64,000 bases of DNA from G963422705 sp963422705 (GCA_963422705.1 OY730443.1:930001-994000); one strand, 5' to 3'; shown: positions 1 through 8,788, counted from the first letter of the stretch. The notes: generated by a model not told the origin, from the sequence alone. A program made the numbers and translations.

Positions 1-687
1 GCTTTTGTCGGGGCGGCACAAGAAAATGGAATTCTCGTCGCAGAAGCATTCAAATTCCGCCATCATCCGATGCACCTCAAAGCAAAGGAACTTATCGATT
101 CTGGAGCAATCGGGGAATTTATGACGCTTCGGAGTACTTTCTGTACAGGCGGGGGCGGGGGCGGGCCAGAGAGACGGCGCCCCGAAGCGAACTGGCGATT
201 CAACAAAGCAAAAGGCGGCGGGAGTATCTACGACTTGGGGTGTTACTGCATCCATCACGCCCGCTTTATGTTTGGGGAAGAACCCATCCGGGTTTCCGGG
301 GCATCGCAAGCCGGTTTGGAAGTAGACGATGCGGCGTATCTGCTCCTGGTATTCCCTGGAAACCGGACCGCACAAATCTCTGTCGGCTTTAATTGTGCAG
401 GCGGGCAGTACGCCGAAATGTCAGGTACCGGCGGCATGTGCAGACTCGACAAGGTATGGAACAATGAAGACTCCCCTGTCAACATTGAACTCACAACGCA
501 AAGTGGACGTCAAGTCATTGACATTCACCCCTGTTTTCAATTTGCTTTGCAATTGGAACACATGTGTGACTGTTTAGACACAGGAGAACCACACCGCATC
601 TCACCGGAAAGTTGTGTGAATCAGATGCGTGTGATTGACGCAGCCTTTGAAGCAATGGCAACCGGGAAAACTGTCGAACTCGGTTAG
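1..687 (+). CDS. Gfo/Idh/MocA family oxidoreductase, C-terminal part (5' truncated by window edge)
   Basis: The reading frame is open from base 1 and closes with TAG at 685-687, so only the C-terminal ~228 residues are present. The first residues read like the end of the Rossmann domain of this family (a Glu-Ala-Phe-x-Phe-Arg-His-His stretch followed by a helix ending in 'SGAIGEF'), and the remainder is the alpha/beta substrate-binding domain with 'GGSIYDLGCYCIHHARFMFG', where the Asp/His pair is typical of the substrate site. These enzymes are NAD(P)-dependent dehydrogenases, usually of sugars or inositols; the substrate cannot be read from the sequence. The HAD gene follows closely on the same strand. 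The internal ATG at 70 is not a start; the gene begins upstream of the window. Confidence 0.9.
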   Translation, partial: AFVGAAQENGILVAEAFKFRHHPMHLKAKELIDSGAIGEFMTLRSTFCTGGGGGGPERRRPEANWRFNKAKGGGSIYDLGCYCIHHARFMFGEEPIRVSGASQAGLEVDDAAYLLLVFPGNRTAQISVGFNCAGGQYAEMSGTGGMCRLDKVWNNEDSPVNIELTTQSGRQVIDIHPCFQFALQLEHMCDCLDTGEPHRISPESCVNQMRVIDAAFEAMATGKTVELG

Positions 688-774
688 ATGGTGCAAAACT
701 ACGTTATTTATAGGACGGAATTCCCAAATTCCACCGCGGGAAACACGTTTGCTAAGAAGCAGGATAAATCGATA

Positions 775-1470
775 ATGACACAATTTTCAGGGGTTAAAGC
801 CCTGACATTTGATCTGTTCGGGACAATTTTAGAGCTGGGTGGTAGTTTGACACCGTTTATTGCAGAATCTCTGATTGCACGCGGAGCTAACGTATCGCCG
901 GCTACTTTTTGGGAACAGTGGCGATACCGTCAGCGGATTGAGCAGTATCAGGACACAATCACAATGCTAGGACATAGCGGGTATTTGGAAACGGTGCGTC
1001 GCGCTTTGAACTATACGTTGCGACAAAACGATATTGAGGCTTCCCCGGATACGGTGGCAGAATTTATGCGCGGTTGGCAACGCCTTTCCCCATTTTCAGA
1101 AGTATTAACAGCGCTTGAACGTTTGCAGCATCACTATCAGTTAATCGTGCTCTCAAATGGAGACACGGATTTTTTATCATATCTTGTGAGCGAACGGGTT
1201 TGCTGGCAATTTGACGATGTCATTTCAGTTACAACTTTCGGGGCGTTTAAACCGCATCCGGCCGTTTACCGGGGCGCTGCTGCAAAACTGAGATGTGACG
1301 TTAGCGAATGCCTCATGGTATCCGCCAATTCGTTTGATATCATGGGTGCGCGGGCGTGTGGGTACAAAGGGGCGTTTGTAAATCGCTATCGTCTACCTTA
1401 TGAGGAAACCCCGTATCAACCGGATATAACGGTGAACGATTTTACGGAATTGGCAGCAGCATTATTGTAA
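775..1470 (+). CDS. HAD superfamily hydrolase, haloacid dehalogenase type II-like
   Basis: A 231-residue protein with the HAD motifs in order: nucleophile Asp13 in 'FDLFGTI', motif II 'LSNGD', a Lys in 'FKPHPAVY' and 'VSANSFDIMGARACGYKGAFVNR', the pattern of the haloacid dehalogenase type II branch rather than of phosphoserine phosphatases. The cap lies between motifs I and II. The start chosen is the ATG at 775, because AGGA precedes it by about 10 bases and the family's beta-strand begins right after it; the frame stays open back to 688. It probably hydrolyses a small 2-haloacid or phosphate ester in the cytoplasm. It lies just downstream of the Gfo/Idh/MocA gene and is convergent with the dioxygenase at 1493. 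Confidence 0.85.
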   Translation: MTQFSGVKALTFDLFGTILELGGSLTPFIAESLIARGANVSPATFWEQWRYRQRIEQYQDTITMLGHSGYLETVRRALNYTLRQNDIEASPDTVAEFMRGWQRLSPFSEVLTALERLQHHYQLIVLSNGDTDFLSYLVSERVCWQFDDVISVTTFGAFKPHPAVYRGAAAKLRCDVSECLMVSANSFDIMGARACGYKGAFVNRYRLPYEETPYQPDITVNDFTELAAALL

Positions 1471-1492
1471 GCGCAAGCACTCGCTCATTGAA

Positions 1493-2329
1493 TTATGCCC
1501 AGACAAAGATTTCGCCATCATCAGGGGAATAGCCGATGAAGACTGCTAAGACGATACGGGCGTGATTTCCGGCGACAGGCGGTACCTCATGGATACACCG
1601 TGTGTTAAAAAAATAGATGTCACCTTGTTCCAAATCGACATGGTAATTCTCTATGTCGTTCTCCGCCGCATATTCGTCAAAGGTTTCCTCTACAATATGC
1701 GGTTGAATCTCTTCTGAATAAAGGCAGCGATGTACAATTGCTTGCGTGCCTTTTCCGCGCTCGTCGGCGTTTTGGACACACAATACCCCGGCGAACTGAT
1801 GCTCAAAGCGATAAACAGCATAATCTGTCCGCCGCTCCCGGTACTTGACGTGGTCCATATGCGGTTTATAGCGATGCGTTTCATAATGCACCCGGAAAAT
1901 AGCGGGGCCGTAAAGCGCACCGTTAGATTCGCGGGCAACTTTAACCGCCTTTCCGGGGGAGAGGGCTGACAAGGATTCATAGATGAGTTCAACCGGATTA
2001 TCGAATCCGTCAAATAGAAATTTGAAGAGGTGATGCGTTTCCTTGGCGTGTTCGAAAAAACGGGGTTTATCGCCGCCGCGGTTACCGAGACTCGTGCCGA
2101 TGTCAATTCTAGTCCGTCCATCAGCAGAATTGGTGTCGGCTTCATCGCGCATCAAGCCCATATTCGTGAACCGGCGAATTAGCCCATCGCACTGCTCAGC
2201 TGGGTACGCTTGCCGCAAAATAATTGCCGGCATTTCTGCTTGAGAAAGGGAATGAACCGGGTCACGGTAAATTTCACGGATAGTTTTAAGGTCCGGTTCA
2301 GCGGGAAGCCAATTGGGTGAAGCGTGCAT
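1493..2329 (-). CDS. 2-oxoglutarate/Fe(II)-dependent oxygenase family protein
   Basis: A 278-residue protein of the double-stranded beta-helix oxygenase type. The iron ligands are visible as His-x-Asp in 'YKPHMDHVKY' and a distal His in 'NTRCIHEVPPV', followed by an Arg in 'HARIVLAVFIGY' suitable for binding 2-oxoglutarate. The start at 2329 is set by a perfect GGAGG at 2334-2338; the frame is open back to 2482 but that extension overlaps the upstream gene and is unlikely to be translated. It is third in a minus-strand run after aspartate kinase and a phytanoyl-CoA dioxygenase-like gene (73-base gap). This suggests hydroxylation of an amino acid or small metabolite, but the substrate is not shown. 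Confidence 0.85.
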   Translation of the reverse strand: MHASPNWLPAEPDLKTIREIYRDPVHSLSQAEMPAIILRQAYPAEQCDGLIRRFTNMGLMRDEADTNSADGRTRIDIGTSLGNRGGDKPRFFEHAKETHHLFKFLFDGFDNPVELIYESLSALSPGKAVKVARESNGALYGPAIFRVHYETHRYKPHMDHVKYRERRTDYAVYRFEHQFAGVLCVQNADERGKGTQAIVHRCLYSEEIQPHIVEETFDEYAAENDIENYHVDLEQGDIYFFNTRCIHEVPPVAGNHARIVLAVFIGYSPDDGEIFVWA

Positions 2330-2402
2330 AGAAACCTCCATTGTACAAAAATGCCCGCCCATATCGTAGGAATCGGTTTGAGACGTGCCTGTGCTAACAC
2401 TG

Positions 2403-3227
2403 TTAAAAACTGGGATTGAAGAGATAATTATCCAACTTTTCGTCAACAAACGCGGCATTCGGCTCCAGGGCACTATTTTCAAAGGCGGCTTCGCATCCTG
2501 TCCTATATTTTAAGGGGCGTTTCGAGCGAAGCCACCAGACGCGGTGAATCATAGCAATCATGTGACGCGGTTCGTCGGAGAGGTTAGGAACACCCCGGTG
2601 CCAAAGGCGTATATCTCGAATGAGCACACTCCCTTTCTTCGCGTTGCCGCGCACAGGCGGAACGGTTTTTCGACGGGCTGCTTCATGCGCTTCATCAATC
2701 CGTTTTCCACTCACATCGAGATGTGAGCCTGGCCAGAGCTCTACACTGCCATTTTCTTCACGCGTCTCCTGCGGTGAGATATTGACAACCACTTCTGATG
2801 CCGGGTGGGCTACCTGCTGCTCAAGCCAGAGCTGGTTGCCATCACGATGAAGTGGTTGCGTGCTACTGCCGGGGCAGTTCGTATTGCCGTTATAAAAGTT
2901 ATTGTAAACCCCGGTACCAAGCAGTGCCTCCGTTACCTGCACCACATAAGGATTCGCAACGATATCTTTGAAAATGTATGGCGCGAATGGGGGCGGCCCC
3001 TGTTGAAGGTGTCCTTTGAGCCTACCAGCACCGCCCCATTCCTCCGCTTTGATTAATATTTGCGAATCAGCGTCCATACGTTCACGCAGAATGTCCAAAT
3101 GCTCATGAGAGATAACGTTTTCCAAAATAACATAACCGTCAACGCGGATTGCATTGACGGCTGCCGCGACATGCACTGCTGTCAGTTCACCGGATGCCAA
3201 TTCTTCGGGTTGGACTGTTATTTCCAT
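2403..3227 (-). CDS. Phytanoyl-CoA dioxygenase (PhyH) family protein
   Basis: A 274-residue protein with the PhyH signature: His-x-Asp in 'PLHRDGNQLW', the segment 'NGSVELWPGSH' and a distal 'RLWHRGVPNLSDEPRHMI' with His and Arg. Members are Fe(II)/2-oxoglutarate hydroxylases that in bacteria often act on amino acids or natural products. The start at 3227 sits one base after the stop of the aspartate kinase gene and is preceded by AAGGAAA, so it is very likely translationally coupled to lysC. The longer frame back to 3260 would overlap lysC. This placement links the enzyme to the aspartate-derived amino acid pathway, which is inference. Confidence 0.9.
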   Translation of the reverse strand: MEITVQPEELASGELTAVHVAAAVNAIRVDGYVILENVISHEHLDILRERMDADSQILIKAEEWGGAGRLKGHLQQGPPPFAPYIFKDIVANPYVVQVTEALLGTGVYNNFYNGNTNCPGSSTQPLHRDGNQLWLEQQVAHPASEVVVNISPQETREENGSVELWPGSHLDVSGKRIDEAHEAARRKTVPPVRGNAKKGSVLIRDIRLWHRGVPNLSDEPRHMIAMIHRVWWLRSKRPLKYRTGCEAAFENSALEPNAAFVDEKLDNYLFNPSF

Positions 3228-3228
3228 G

Positions 3229-4596
3229 TTAATTTTCCTTGGGACTATCAAAAAATTCATCGTAGAGGGCTCGGACCGCCATCGTCATATCATGCGATTT
3301 TATACCGAACATCATGCTGACTTCGCTAGAACCTTGGTTAATCATCTCAATGTTGACGTTTGCCCGAGCCAAGGCGCCTGCCGCGCGTCCGGCGATGCCG
3401 ACAGTATACTGCATGCCTTCACCAACAATCATGATGAGGGCTAATCCGCGTTTTACTGAGATATCCTCAGGGGCCAACGTCTGTCGAATCCGTTCAACAA
3501 TTCTCTTTTCTTTGTTCACAGACAGGTTCTCTTCGCGCAGGATAATGGACATATTATCGATACCAGATGGAATATGCTCAAAAGAGATATTTTCTTCCTC
3601 CAGAACCTGTAACAGGCGGCGCCCGAATCCGATTTGGCGGTTCATGAGATACTTACTTAGATACACACAGCAAACGCTATCCATCGCAGCGATACCGATG
3701 ACGGGAGTGCCGCTTAAGCGACGTTGAGGGACAATCCGTGTTCCGGCGGCTTTCGGATTGTTCGTATTGAGGATGTGTACAGGCACCTGGGCACGATATA
3801 CAGGCTCCAGCGCTTCATCGTGGAATACGGAAAAACCGGCGTAAGAAAGCTCTCGCATTTCACGGTAGGTTAGCTCCACAATTGCACCCGGATTCTCGAC
3901 AAGAGATGGATTCGCCGAAAAAACAGAGTCTACATCGGTAAAATTTTCATAGACATCTGCGCGAACTGCATTCGCAAGAATTGCCCCTGTGATATCCGAG
4001 CCACCGCGTGAAAACGTAACAATGTGCCCTTCTTTGGAATAACCGAAGAACCCCGGGAATATCGTGATACCGGGCCGTTCGCGAAGCTCCCGTAAATAGG
4101 TGTACGCCTCCGGTAAAACTTGTGCATTCCCCGGTTCATCAGAGAGGAGAAGCCCAGCATCTTTCGGATTAACGTAGTACGCCTCAACACCCCGCGCGCA
4201 CAACACTTCTGCAACTAACTTCGCACAGTTATCTTCACCGCCAGCCTTCATCGTATCCATGTATAAATCAGCATCAATTGTACTCGCTTCCAACCGTTCC
4301 GTGAAGTCACGGGCAACAATATCGACAGTGTCTACTGACAAGCCCAATTTAGAGGCAATGCTTCTGTAACGCTCAATGGCTTCCGCACATTCAGATGCAC
4401 CAATTCTTCCTATCACCCTTTCTGACGCAGCCGAAATGAGAAGGTCGGTGACTTTGATGTCCTGGGAATGTCGCTTCCCGGGGGCAGAAACGACGATTAA
4501 TCGCCGCGACGCGTCGCTCATGATGATGTCGCAGACACGGCGGACTTGCTCCGCTGACGCGAGAGAACTCCCGCCGAATTTTGATACTTTTAACAA
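3229..4596 (-). CDS. lysC: Aspartate kinase
   Basis: Aspartate kinase phosphorylates L-aspartate, the first step to lysine, threonine and methionine. The 455-residue protein has 'KFGGSS' at residues 6-11, 'TMKAGGEDNCAKLVAE', 'FSRGGSD' at 195-201 and 'DVDSVFSANPSLV' in the kinase domain, then two ACT domains, the last with 'NVNIEMINQGSSEVSMMFGI'. Length matches the monofunctional family. The start is a TTG at 4596, supported by GGAGGG at 4603-4608 six bases upstream; no ATG fits the conserved beginning. Two dioxygenase genes follow, the first only one base away. The IS element ends about 85 bases upstream and may have displaced the native promoter. Threonine synthase lies 13 kb away on the same strand. 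Confidence 0.96.
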   Translation of the reverse strand: MLKVSKFGGSSLASAEQVRRVCDIIMSDASRRLIVVSAPGKRHSQDIKVTDLLISAASERVIGRIGASECAEAIERYRSIASKLGLSVDTVDIVARDFTERLEASTIDADLYMDTMKAGGEDNCAKLVAEVLCARGVEAYYVNPKDAGLLLSDEPGNAQVLPEAYTYLRELRERPGITIFPGFFGYSKEGHIVTFSRGGSDITGAILANAVRADVYENFTDVDSVFSANPSLVENPGAIVELTYREMRELSYAGFSVFHDEALEPVYRAQVPVHILNTNNPKAAGTRIVPQRRLSGTPVIGIAAMDSVCCVYLSKYLMNRQIGFGRRLLQVLEEENISFEHIPSGIDNMSIILREENLSVNKEKRIVERIRQTLAPEDISVKRGLALIMIVGEGMQYTVGIAGRAAGALARANVNIEMINQGSSEVSMMFGIKSHDMTMAVRALYDEFFDSPKEN

Positions 4597-4687
4597 TACA
4601 AACCCTCCAGTTATGTCAACGCTGCGATGCTATCCGGAGAAAGTTTTTAACAAGCTGCCCTACATCTTACATTCGCTTTGACATACT

Positions 4688-4850
4688 CACCCCGCTAAAG
4701 CAAGGGTGATTCTTTTGTTCCTTTTAGGAACATTCCTCGTGTTTAAGACGAGGCAACAGGGACTTCCAAGCGAAAGCCCAAGGGCGGTGTCATCCGGGGA
4801 GAACCCATTTCCGCCACTACGGGGACACCGATAGAACGGTATACGGTTCT
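4688..4850 (-). ncRNA. Probable omega RNA (TnpB guide RNA) at the right end of IS copy 1
   Basis: The 160 bases from the tnpB stop to the right end fold into successive hairpins on the minus strand: 4735-4753 (stem CCTCGT/ACGAGG), 4717-4731 (GTTCC/GGAAC) and 4688-4708, the end hairpin. TnpB guide RNAs are made from exactly this part of IS605 elements, with the guide being the flanking DNA beyond the right end. Here the guide would read into the lysC upstream region. RNA boundaries are inferred. Confidence 0.6.
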
Positions 4851-4855
4851 AACCG
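4828..4855. repeat. Small palindromic repeat, short form (copy at tnpB 1 stop)
   Basis: An imperfect inverted repeat of CCGATAGAACGGT and ACGGTTCTAACCG separated by two bases. The tnpB stop codon (4849-4851) lies inside it. Two further copies are at 23159-23185 and 59688-59745, both also within tnpB elements. Confidence 0.7.
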
Positions 4856-6006
4856 AAGTGCCCCAGATACTTTTCTCGGATATTCATCGCACCGACACCG
4901 TCGCGGTGATATTTGAAACCACATTGACAGGTATCGTTGCGATTCTTAGGTTTTTTTTGGTTGCCACATTTGGGGCAAGTTTGAGAGGTATAGGACTCGT
5001 CAATGACTTTGACTTTGATACCTAACGCTTTCGCTTTATAGGTTATCAACGCGGCAATCTTACCAAAAGCCCACTGGTGGCGTTTCTGGTTCGTCTTTTT
5101 TCCGTAGTCTCTGTTGTTTCGGATACCTGTGAGGGCGCCGAGTATGATTGTGCCAATCCCTTTTGCTTGGCAGTATTTGACGAACTTAGTCGTCTGTTTG
5201 TGGCGTGCGTCTTTGATTTGGTTATCAATCTTTCTAAGACGTTTCCACTTCCGACGTGTGAGTCTCCACCAGCGTTTGGAATGGCGTTTACACCGATGCA
5301 TCGTCAGACTGATTTCGGCAAGCACTTTGTTTCTATAGCGGTATCGTGAGCGGATATACCGTCCATTGTAGATATGTGTGTCTTCACCGTCGTGAGAGAC
5401 AATCGGGTGTATTTCGCCGATATCAACGCCGACAACTTCCTTACCGGTTTCAGGTGTTTCGGTGTGATACAAATACGAAAAATGGAGTGTCCATTGTCCG
5501 TCGTTATAACACAAATCAATCGTGGCGATATGTGCTGCTTTAGACATATCAAAGTTGGTGGGCAAAGGGATATCTATTTTCGGTTTACCCCGTGCCATAG
5601 AAAGTTTAACGCGTTTACCATCCTTGCTACTTTCTACAAAACGAATGGCAGACTTTTTCCAACGTGTCGTCATATAGTTTTTTCGTTTGTTCGGAGGTTT
5701 CGGCTTTCTAATGCCCCCAGATTTTTTCAGAGCAGAGTAAGACAACCAAGACTTGAAGTAACGCGCCCGAACCGCTTGCCGACTTTGGGAATGCAAGAGT
5801 GGATTAGAAAGTTTCTTGTCTATCCACCCTTCGCAGTCTTTGCCGATATAGAAGTCTCTGTGAGCATGAGGATAGCCACGCTGCCACTGGTACATATCCA
5901 TTTGATAGCAACAGGCATTCCAAAGCGCAGCAGACGCAGCATGAGCGTCAGAGAATATCGGTTGTGCTTCTATTTTCAGTGTTTGGGTGGGGTAGAAACT
6001 TGGCAT
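4849..6006 (-). CDS. tnpB: TnpB, RNA-guided RuvC-like endonuclease of IS copy 1
   Basis: A 385-residue TnpB (OrfB). TnpB cuts target DNA next to a short motif under guidance of the element's omega RNA and helps keep the transposon in place. RuvC-I Asp195 is in 'GVDIGEIH', RuvC-III Asp369 in 'HRDGVGAMNI', and the zinc-finger cysteines are 344, 347, 360 and 362. At the usual RuvC-II glutamate the sequence reads 'IILGALTGI' (Gly290), whereas Glu337 in 'VIDESYTSQTC' just before the zinc finger could serve instead, as in TnpB lineages with a rearranged active site. The stop codon falls in a small palindromic repeat, making it shorter at the C-terminus than copy 2. It abuts tnpA with no gap. Confidence 0.93.
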   Translation of the reverse strand: MPSFYPTQTLKIEAQPIFSDAHAASAALWNACCYQMDMYQWQRGYPHAHRDFYIGKDCEGWIDKKLSNPLLHSQSRQAVRARYFKSWLSYSALKKSGGIRKPKPPNKRKNYMTTRWKKSAIRFVESSKDGKRVKLSMARGKPKIDIPLPTNFDMSKAAHIATIDLCYNDGQWTLHFSYLYHTETPETGKEVVGVDIGEIHPIVSHDGEDTHIYNGRYIRSRYRYRNKVLAEISLTMHRCKRHSKRWWRLTRRKWKRLRKIDNQIKDARHKQTTKFVKYCQAKGIGTIILGALTGIRNNRDYGKKTNQKRHQWAFGKIAALITYKAKALGIKVKVIDESYTSQTCPKCGNQKKPKNRNDTCQCGFKYHRDGVGAMNIREKYLGHFG

Positions 6007-6420
6007 TTAGACACCTTTCTGGGTTTCTACATATTGTTTGAGAACTTGCAGTGTTACACCCCCTGTAGACGCTACAAAATAGGAACGTGTCGATAAGTTC
6101 GGCAGTCTGGATTTTCGGTGCGGAAACGCCTCACGAAGAACTTTAGCTGTCATTCCTTTTAGTTTGCCAATCATGACACCAACGGCTAAAGTTGGAGGAA
6201 TGCTAATCAACAAATGTATGTGTTCTGTCATTGTCTCTAAAGCACGAACCTTACATCCGTGTTTTTCTTCTGATGCTATTACAAGTTCTTTGAATCGTTC
6301 TTGCATTTCAGAAGACAAGACACTTCTTCTGTATTTTGTACACCAGATGATATGGTACTCACAGGCGTATGTAGCAGCCCGCGTCGTTTGATATGTTAAA
6401 ATCGGTGTTTCTATTTTCAT
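6007..6420 (-). CDS. tnpA: TnpA, Y1 (HUH) transposase of the IS200/IS605 family
   Basis: A 137-residue single-strand DNA transposase. The N-terminus 'EYHIIWCTKYRR' is diagnostic, the metal-binding HUH motif is 'HIHLL' (His67 and His69), and the catalytic tyrosine is Tyr130 in 'VTLQVLKQYVETQ'. It acts as a dimer, cutting and joining the single-stranded hairpin ends of the element. Length is normal and no lesion is seen. A strong promoter lies 35 bases upstream and tnpB starts at the next base after its stop, so both genes share one transcript. Confidence 0.95.
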   Translation of the reverse strand: MKIETPILTYQTTRAATYACEYHIIWCTKYRRSVLSSEMQERFKELVIASEEKHGCKVRALETMTEHIHLLISIPPTLAVGVMIGKLKGMTAKVLREAFPHRKSRLPNLSTRSYFVASTGGVTLQVLKQYVETQKGV

Positions 6421-6453
6421 TCTAAAAGGTTTTTTGTGTTAGATGGTACATAT

Positions 6454-6482
6454 ATTCTAGCACAAAAATATTAGAATGTCAA
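6454..6482 (-). promoter_or_regulatory. Sigma-70-type promoter of tnpA
   Basis: On the minus strand TTGACA (6482-6477) and TAGAAT (6459-6454) are separated by 17 bases, about 35 bases before the tnpA start. Confidence 0.7.
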
Positions 6483-6562
6483 CTCTTTTTTCAATATATC
6501 CCCTTGTTCTAATTCAATAGGGCGGTGTCTACATCCCCCAGCTAAAGCAAGGGGGTTTTGAC

Positions 6563-7009
6563 ACCGAAAAAAATGATAAGCTAGCAGCTACTTTGCTAGA
6601 ATCTCTTCAAGACTTCTTATGGAAGCCGTGCACAATTTTGATGAAACGCCTGCAATCCGCCGGGGTGATTTCTTGATGAGATATTTAAACACTCAGCATC
6701 ATCTCTCTTGTTCATACCTCCCATCCTTTATATCAGGGTGGCGTTGTGCGAAAACCCTCTTATTCGTGAGGTATATCCAAGTTTAACACGAATTAATACG
6801 GCGTGTCAAGGCTTTTCGCATTGAACGTGATTTTATACAATTTGTGTGGTATACTACATCATCGAGAAAGCATATTGCTTACTACCTTTTTTCAATGAGT
6901 GTGAATTTTCAAGGTGTGCTATACTTCCTATAGCCGCATTACTTACGCATCAGCGTTTTGATGAGATGCCTTTCGAATAAAAATTTTAGTCTATGGAGTT
7001 TAACTTTTG
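6563..7009. other. Gene-free stretch upstream of the ThuA gene
   Basis: No open frame or RNA gene was recognised. Two extended -10 boxes face the ThuA gene: TGGTATACT at 6847-6855 and TGCTATACT at 6917-6925; neither has a good -35 box. The rest is AT-rich. Confidence 0.4.
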
Positions 7010-7945
7010 ATGAAAAATGAATGGGTTGTTTATGAAGGGAACGATGGCCCCGGCAAAGGAAAGCATATTGTTTTAGTCAGCGGCGATGAGGAGTATCGTT
7101 CTGAAGAGGCGCTACCGATGTTGGGTAAGGTATTAGCCGTTCACCATGGATTTCGCTGCACGGTGCTGTTTGCCATTCATCCGGAAACCGGCGAAATCGA
7201 TCCGGAAATACAGACAAATATCCCAGGGCTCCATCATTTAGAATCCGCGGATATGATGATATTGTTCACACGTTTTCGCGAGTTGCCTGATACACAGATG
7301 AAATACATCGTGGATTATACGAACGCCGGCAAACCGGTGATGGGGTTGCGCACCGCTACGCATGCCTTTAGCTATTCACGGAATCTTGATAGCCCTTACG
7401 CTAAATATAGCCATAACGACAAGGAGTTTGAAGGGGGATATGGCCGCCAAGTACTCGGTGAAACATGGGTTAACCACCACGGACATCATGGGAAGGAGAG
7501 CGCGCGAGGTGTCATCGATGAAGCGATGAGAACCCACCCTATTCTCAAGGGTGTTGAGGATGTCTGGGCTCCTTCGGACGTCTATGGGGTTACGGAACTC
7601 ACCGGTGATGCACAAGTGCTGCTTCATGGCCAAGTACTTACCGGTATGGAACCGACAGATGCGCCAAAATCGGATACGACGACGATGCCGATGGCTTGGA
7701 TTAAAACCTATACCGGGGAGAAAGGCAACACGTCGAGAGTCTTTTGCACGACAATGGGGGCATCGGTAGATTTGGAGAATGAAGGGCTCCGAAGACTTCT
7801 CGTTAACGGGTGTTACTGGTGCATGGAGATGGAAGATAAAATTCCTGAAAAAGGGGGTGTCGATTATGTCGGAAATTACGCACCCACATTTTTCGGGTTC
7901 GGTACCTTTAAACGCGGACTCCGTCCAGCGGAACATCAACTTTAG
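7010..7945 (+). CDS. ThuA-like domain protein (glutamine amidotransferase-like fold)
   Basis: A 311-residue protein beginning with 'HIVLVSGDEEYRSEEALPML', the signature of ThuA-like proteins, which have a class I glutamine amidotransferase-like fold. Further family features are 'DMMILFTRFRELPDTQMKYIVDYTNAGKPVMGLRTATHAF', a His-rich 'WVNHHGHHG' and 'FCTTMGASVDLENEGLRRLLVNGCYW'. No signal peptide is visible. ThuA was named from a trehalose utilisation locus; the biochemical role is unsettled. The ATG at 7010 is chosen; a TTG at 7007 is slightly closer to GGAG at 6995-6998 and is an alternative. The neighbouring Gfo/Idh/MocA genes suggest sugar metabolism. Confidence 0.88.
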   Translation: MKNEWVVYEGNDGPGKGKHIVLVSGDEEYRSEEALPMLGKVLAVHHGFRCTVLFAIHPETGEIDPEIQTNIPGLHHLESADMMILFTRFRELPDTQMKYIVDYTNAGKPVMGLRTATHAFSYSRNLDSPYAKYSHNDKEFEGGYGRQVLGETWVNHHGHHGKESARGVIDEAMRTHPILKGVEDVWAPSDVYGVTELTGDAQVLLHGQVLTGMEPTDAPKSDTTTMPMAWIKTYTGEKGNTSRVFCTTMGASVDLENEGLRRLLVNGCYWCMEMEDKIPEKGGVDYVGNYAPTFFGFGTFKRGLRPAEHQL

Positions 7946-8006
7946 GTTTCGTTTGAGAGACGATTTGCTAACCGATGCGACTACGACTTGCGGCGGAACC
8001 TCGTAG

Positions 8007-8771
8007 CTATAGTGAGAGAATTCCGCCTTCAATTAGCAGTGGTGCGCCAGTCATATATTTCGATTCATCAGAGGCTAAATAGACAGCGGCCCAAGCGATG
8101 TCTTCAGGTTGCCCAATGCCTAAAGGATGCATGGCTTCAATTTCTCTATTGACTTCATCCGCGTCAGGTTGCTGCGCTAAGAATTCCTGATAAAGTTCGG
8201 TGTTAATCGTGCCGGGACAGAGGCTGTTCACACGGATGTTATCCTCAGCATATCGAACAGCCATGCTTCGGGTAAGATGTACGACGGCAGCTTTGGAAGA
8301 GGTATAGGCGGGATGCATTGGGAACCCAACATACGCAGACTCACTGCCCATATTAATAATTGAACCGCCGCCGGCTTGGCGCATCAACGGAATGATAGCG
8401 CGTGAGACAAGGTAGATACTTTTGACATTGACGGCGTACTGCCGTTCCCAGTCTGCCTCGGAAATCTGCTCTAATTCCCCCACGACAGCAATACCTGCGT
8501 TGTTAAACAGCACGTTAGGTATTCCCAATTCGCTCACCACGTGGTTAGCAGCATCCTCAATTTGTGATGCGTCGGTTACGTCGCAGTGACAGAAAATCGC
8601 TTTCCCCCCTTGTCCCTGAATCTGTTGCGCGGTTTGTTTCCCGCGTTCTGCCTGTAAATCCCAGAGGGCGACGGCTGCCCCTTCTTGGGCGAAAAATTGA
8701 GCGCTCTTCGCTCCTATGCCGCGGGCAGCCCCTGTAATAATTGCAATTTTATTTTCTAATCGGTTTGCCAT
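8007..8771 (-). CDS. Short-chain dehydrogenase/reductase (SDR)
   Basis: A 254-residue classical SDR, an NAD(P)-dependent oxidoreductase. The cofactor glycine motif is 'TGAARGIG', followed by 'CDVTDA', 'NNAGIA', the catalytic Ser in 'NMGSESAY' and the Tyr/Lys pair in 'PAYTSSKAAV'; the end 'YMTGAPLLIEGG' is also typical. The start at 8771 has GGAGA at 8776-8780. It follows the dienelactone hydrolase gene by 17 bases and is probably the last gene of the sigma-factor operon. The substrate is unknown. Confidence 0.93.
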   Translation of the reverse strand: MANRLENKIAIITGAARGIGAKSAQFFAQEGAAVALWDLQAERGKQTAQQIQGQGGKAIFCHCDVTDASQIEDAANHVVSELGIPNVLFNNAGIAVVGELEQISEADWERQYAVNVKSIYLVSRAIIPLMRQAGGGSIINMGSESAYVGFPMHPAYTSSKAAVVHLTRSMAVRYAEDNIRVNSLCPGTINTELYQEFLAQQPDADEVNREIEAMHPLGIGQPEDIAWAAVYLASDESKYMTGAPLLIEGGILSL

Positions 8772-8788
8772 GCTGTCTCCAGTGCCTA

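Larger units (their letters stand above)
4680..6562 (-). mobile_element. IS200/IS605-family element, complete (copy 1)
   Basis: The element contains adjacent tnpA and tnpB and is bounded by two similar subterminal hairpins, each with a CTAAAG-type loop: 4688-4708 (right end) and about 6533-6553 (left end). Such imperfect end hairpins without terminal inverted repeats are the hallmark of Y1-transposase single-strand transposons. Exact ends cannot be fixed by eye; the limits given are the TTTGACA-like flanks on both sides. It is inserted upstream of lysC. All key parts look intact, so it may be active. Confidence 0.88.

Noticed and set aside
4620..4640. TTGACA on the minus strand just before lysC
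   Set aside because: It overlaps the region directly ahead of the ribosome-binding site, with no room for a -10 box before the start codon.
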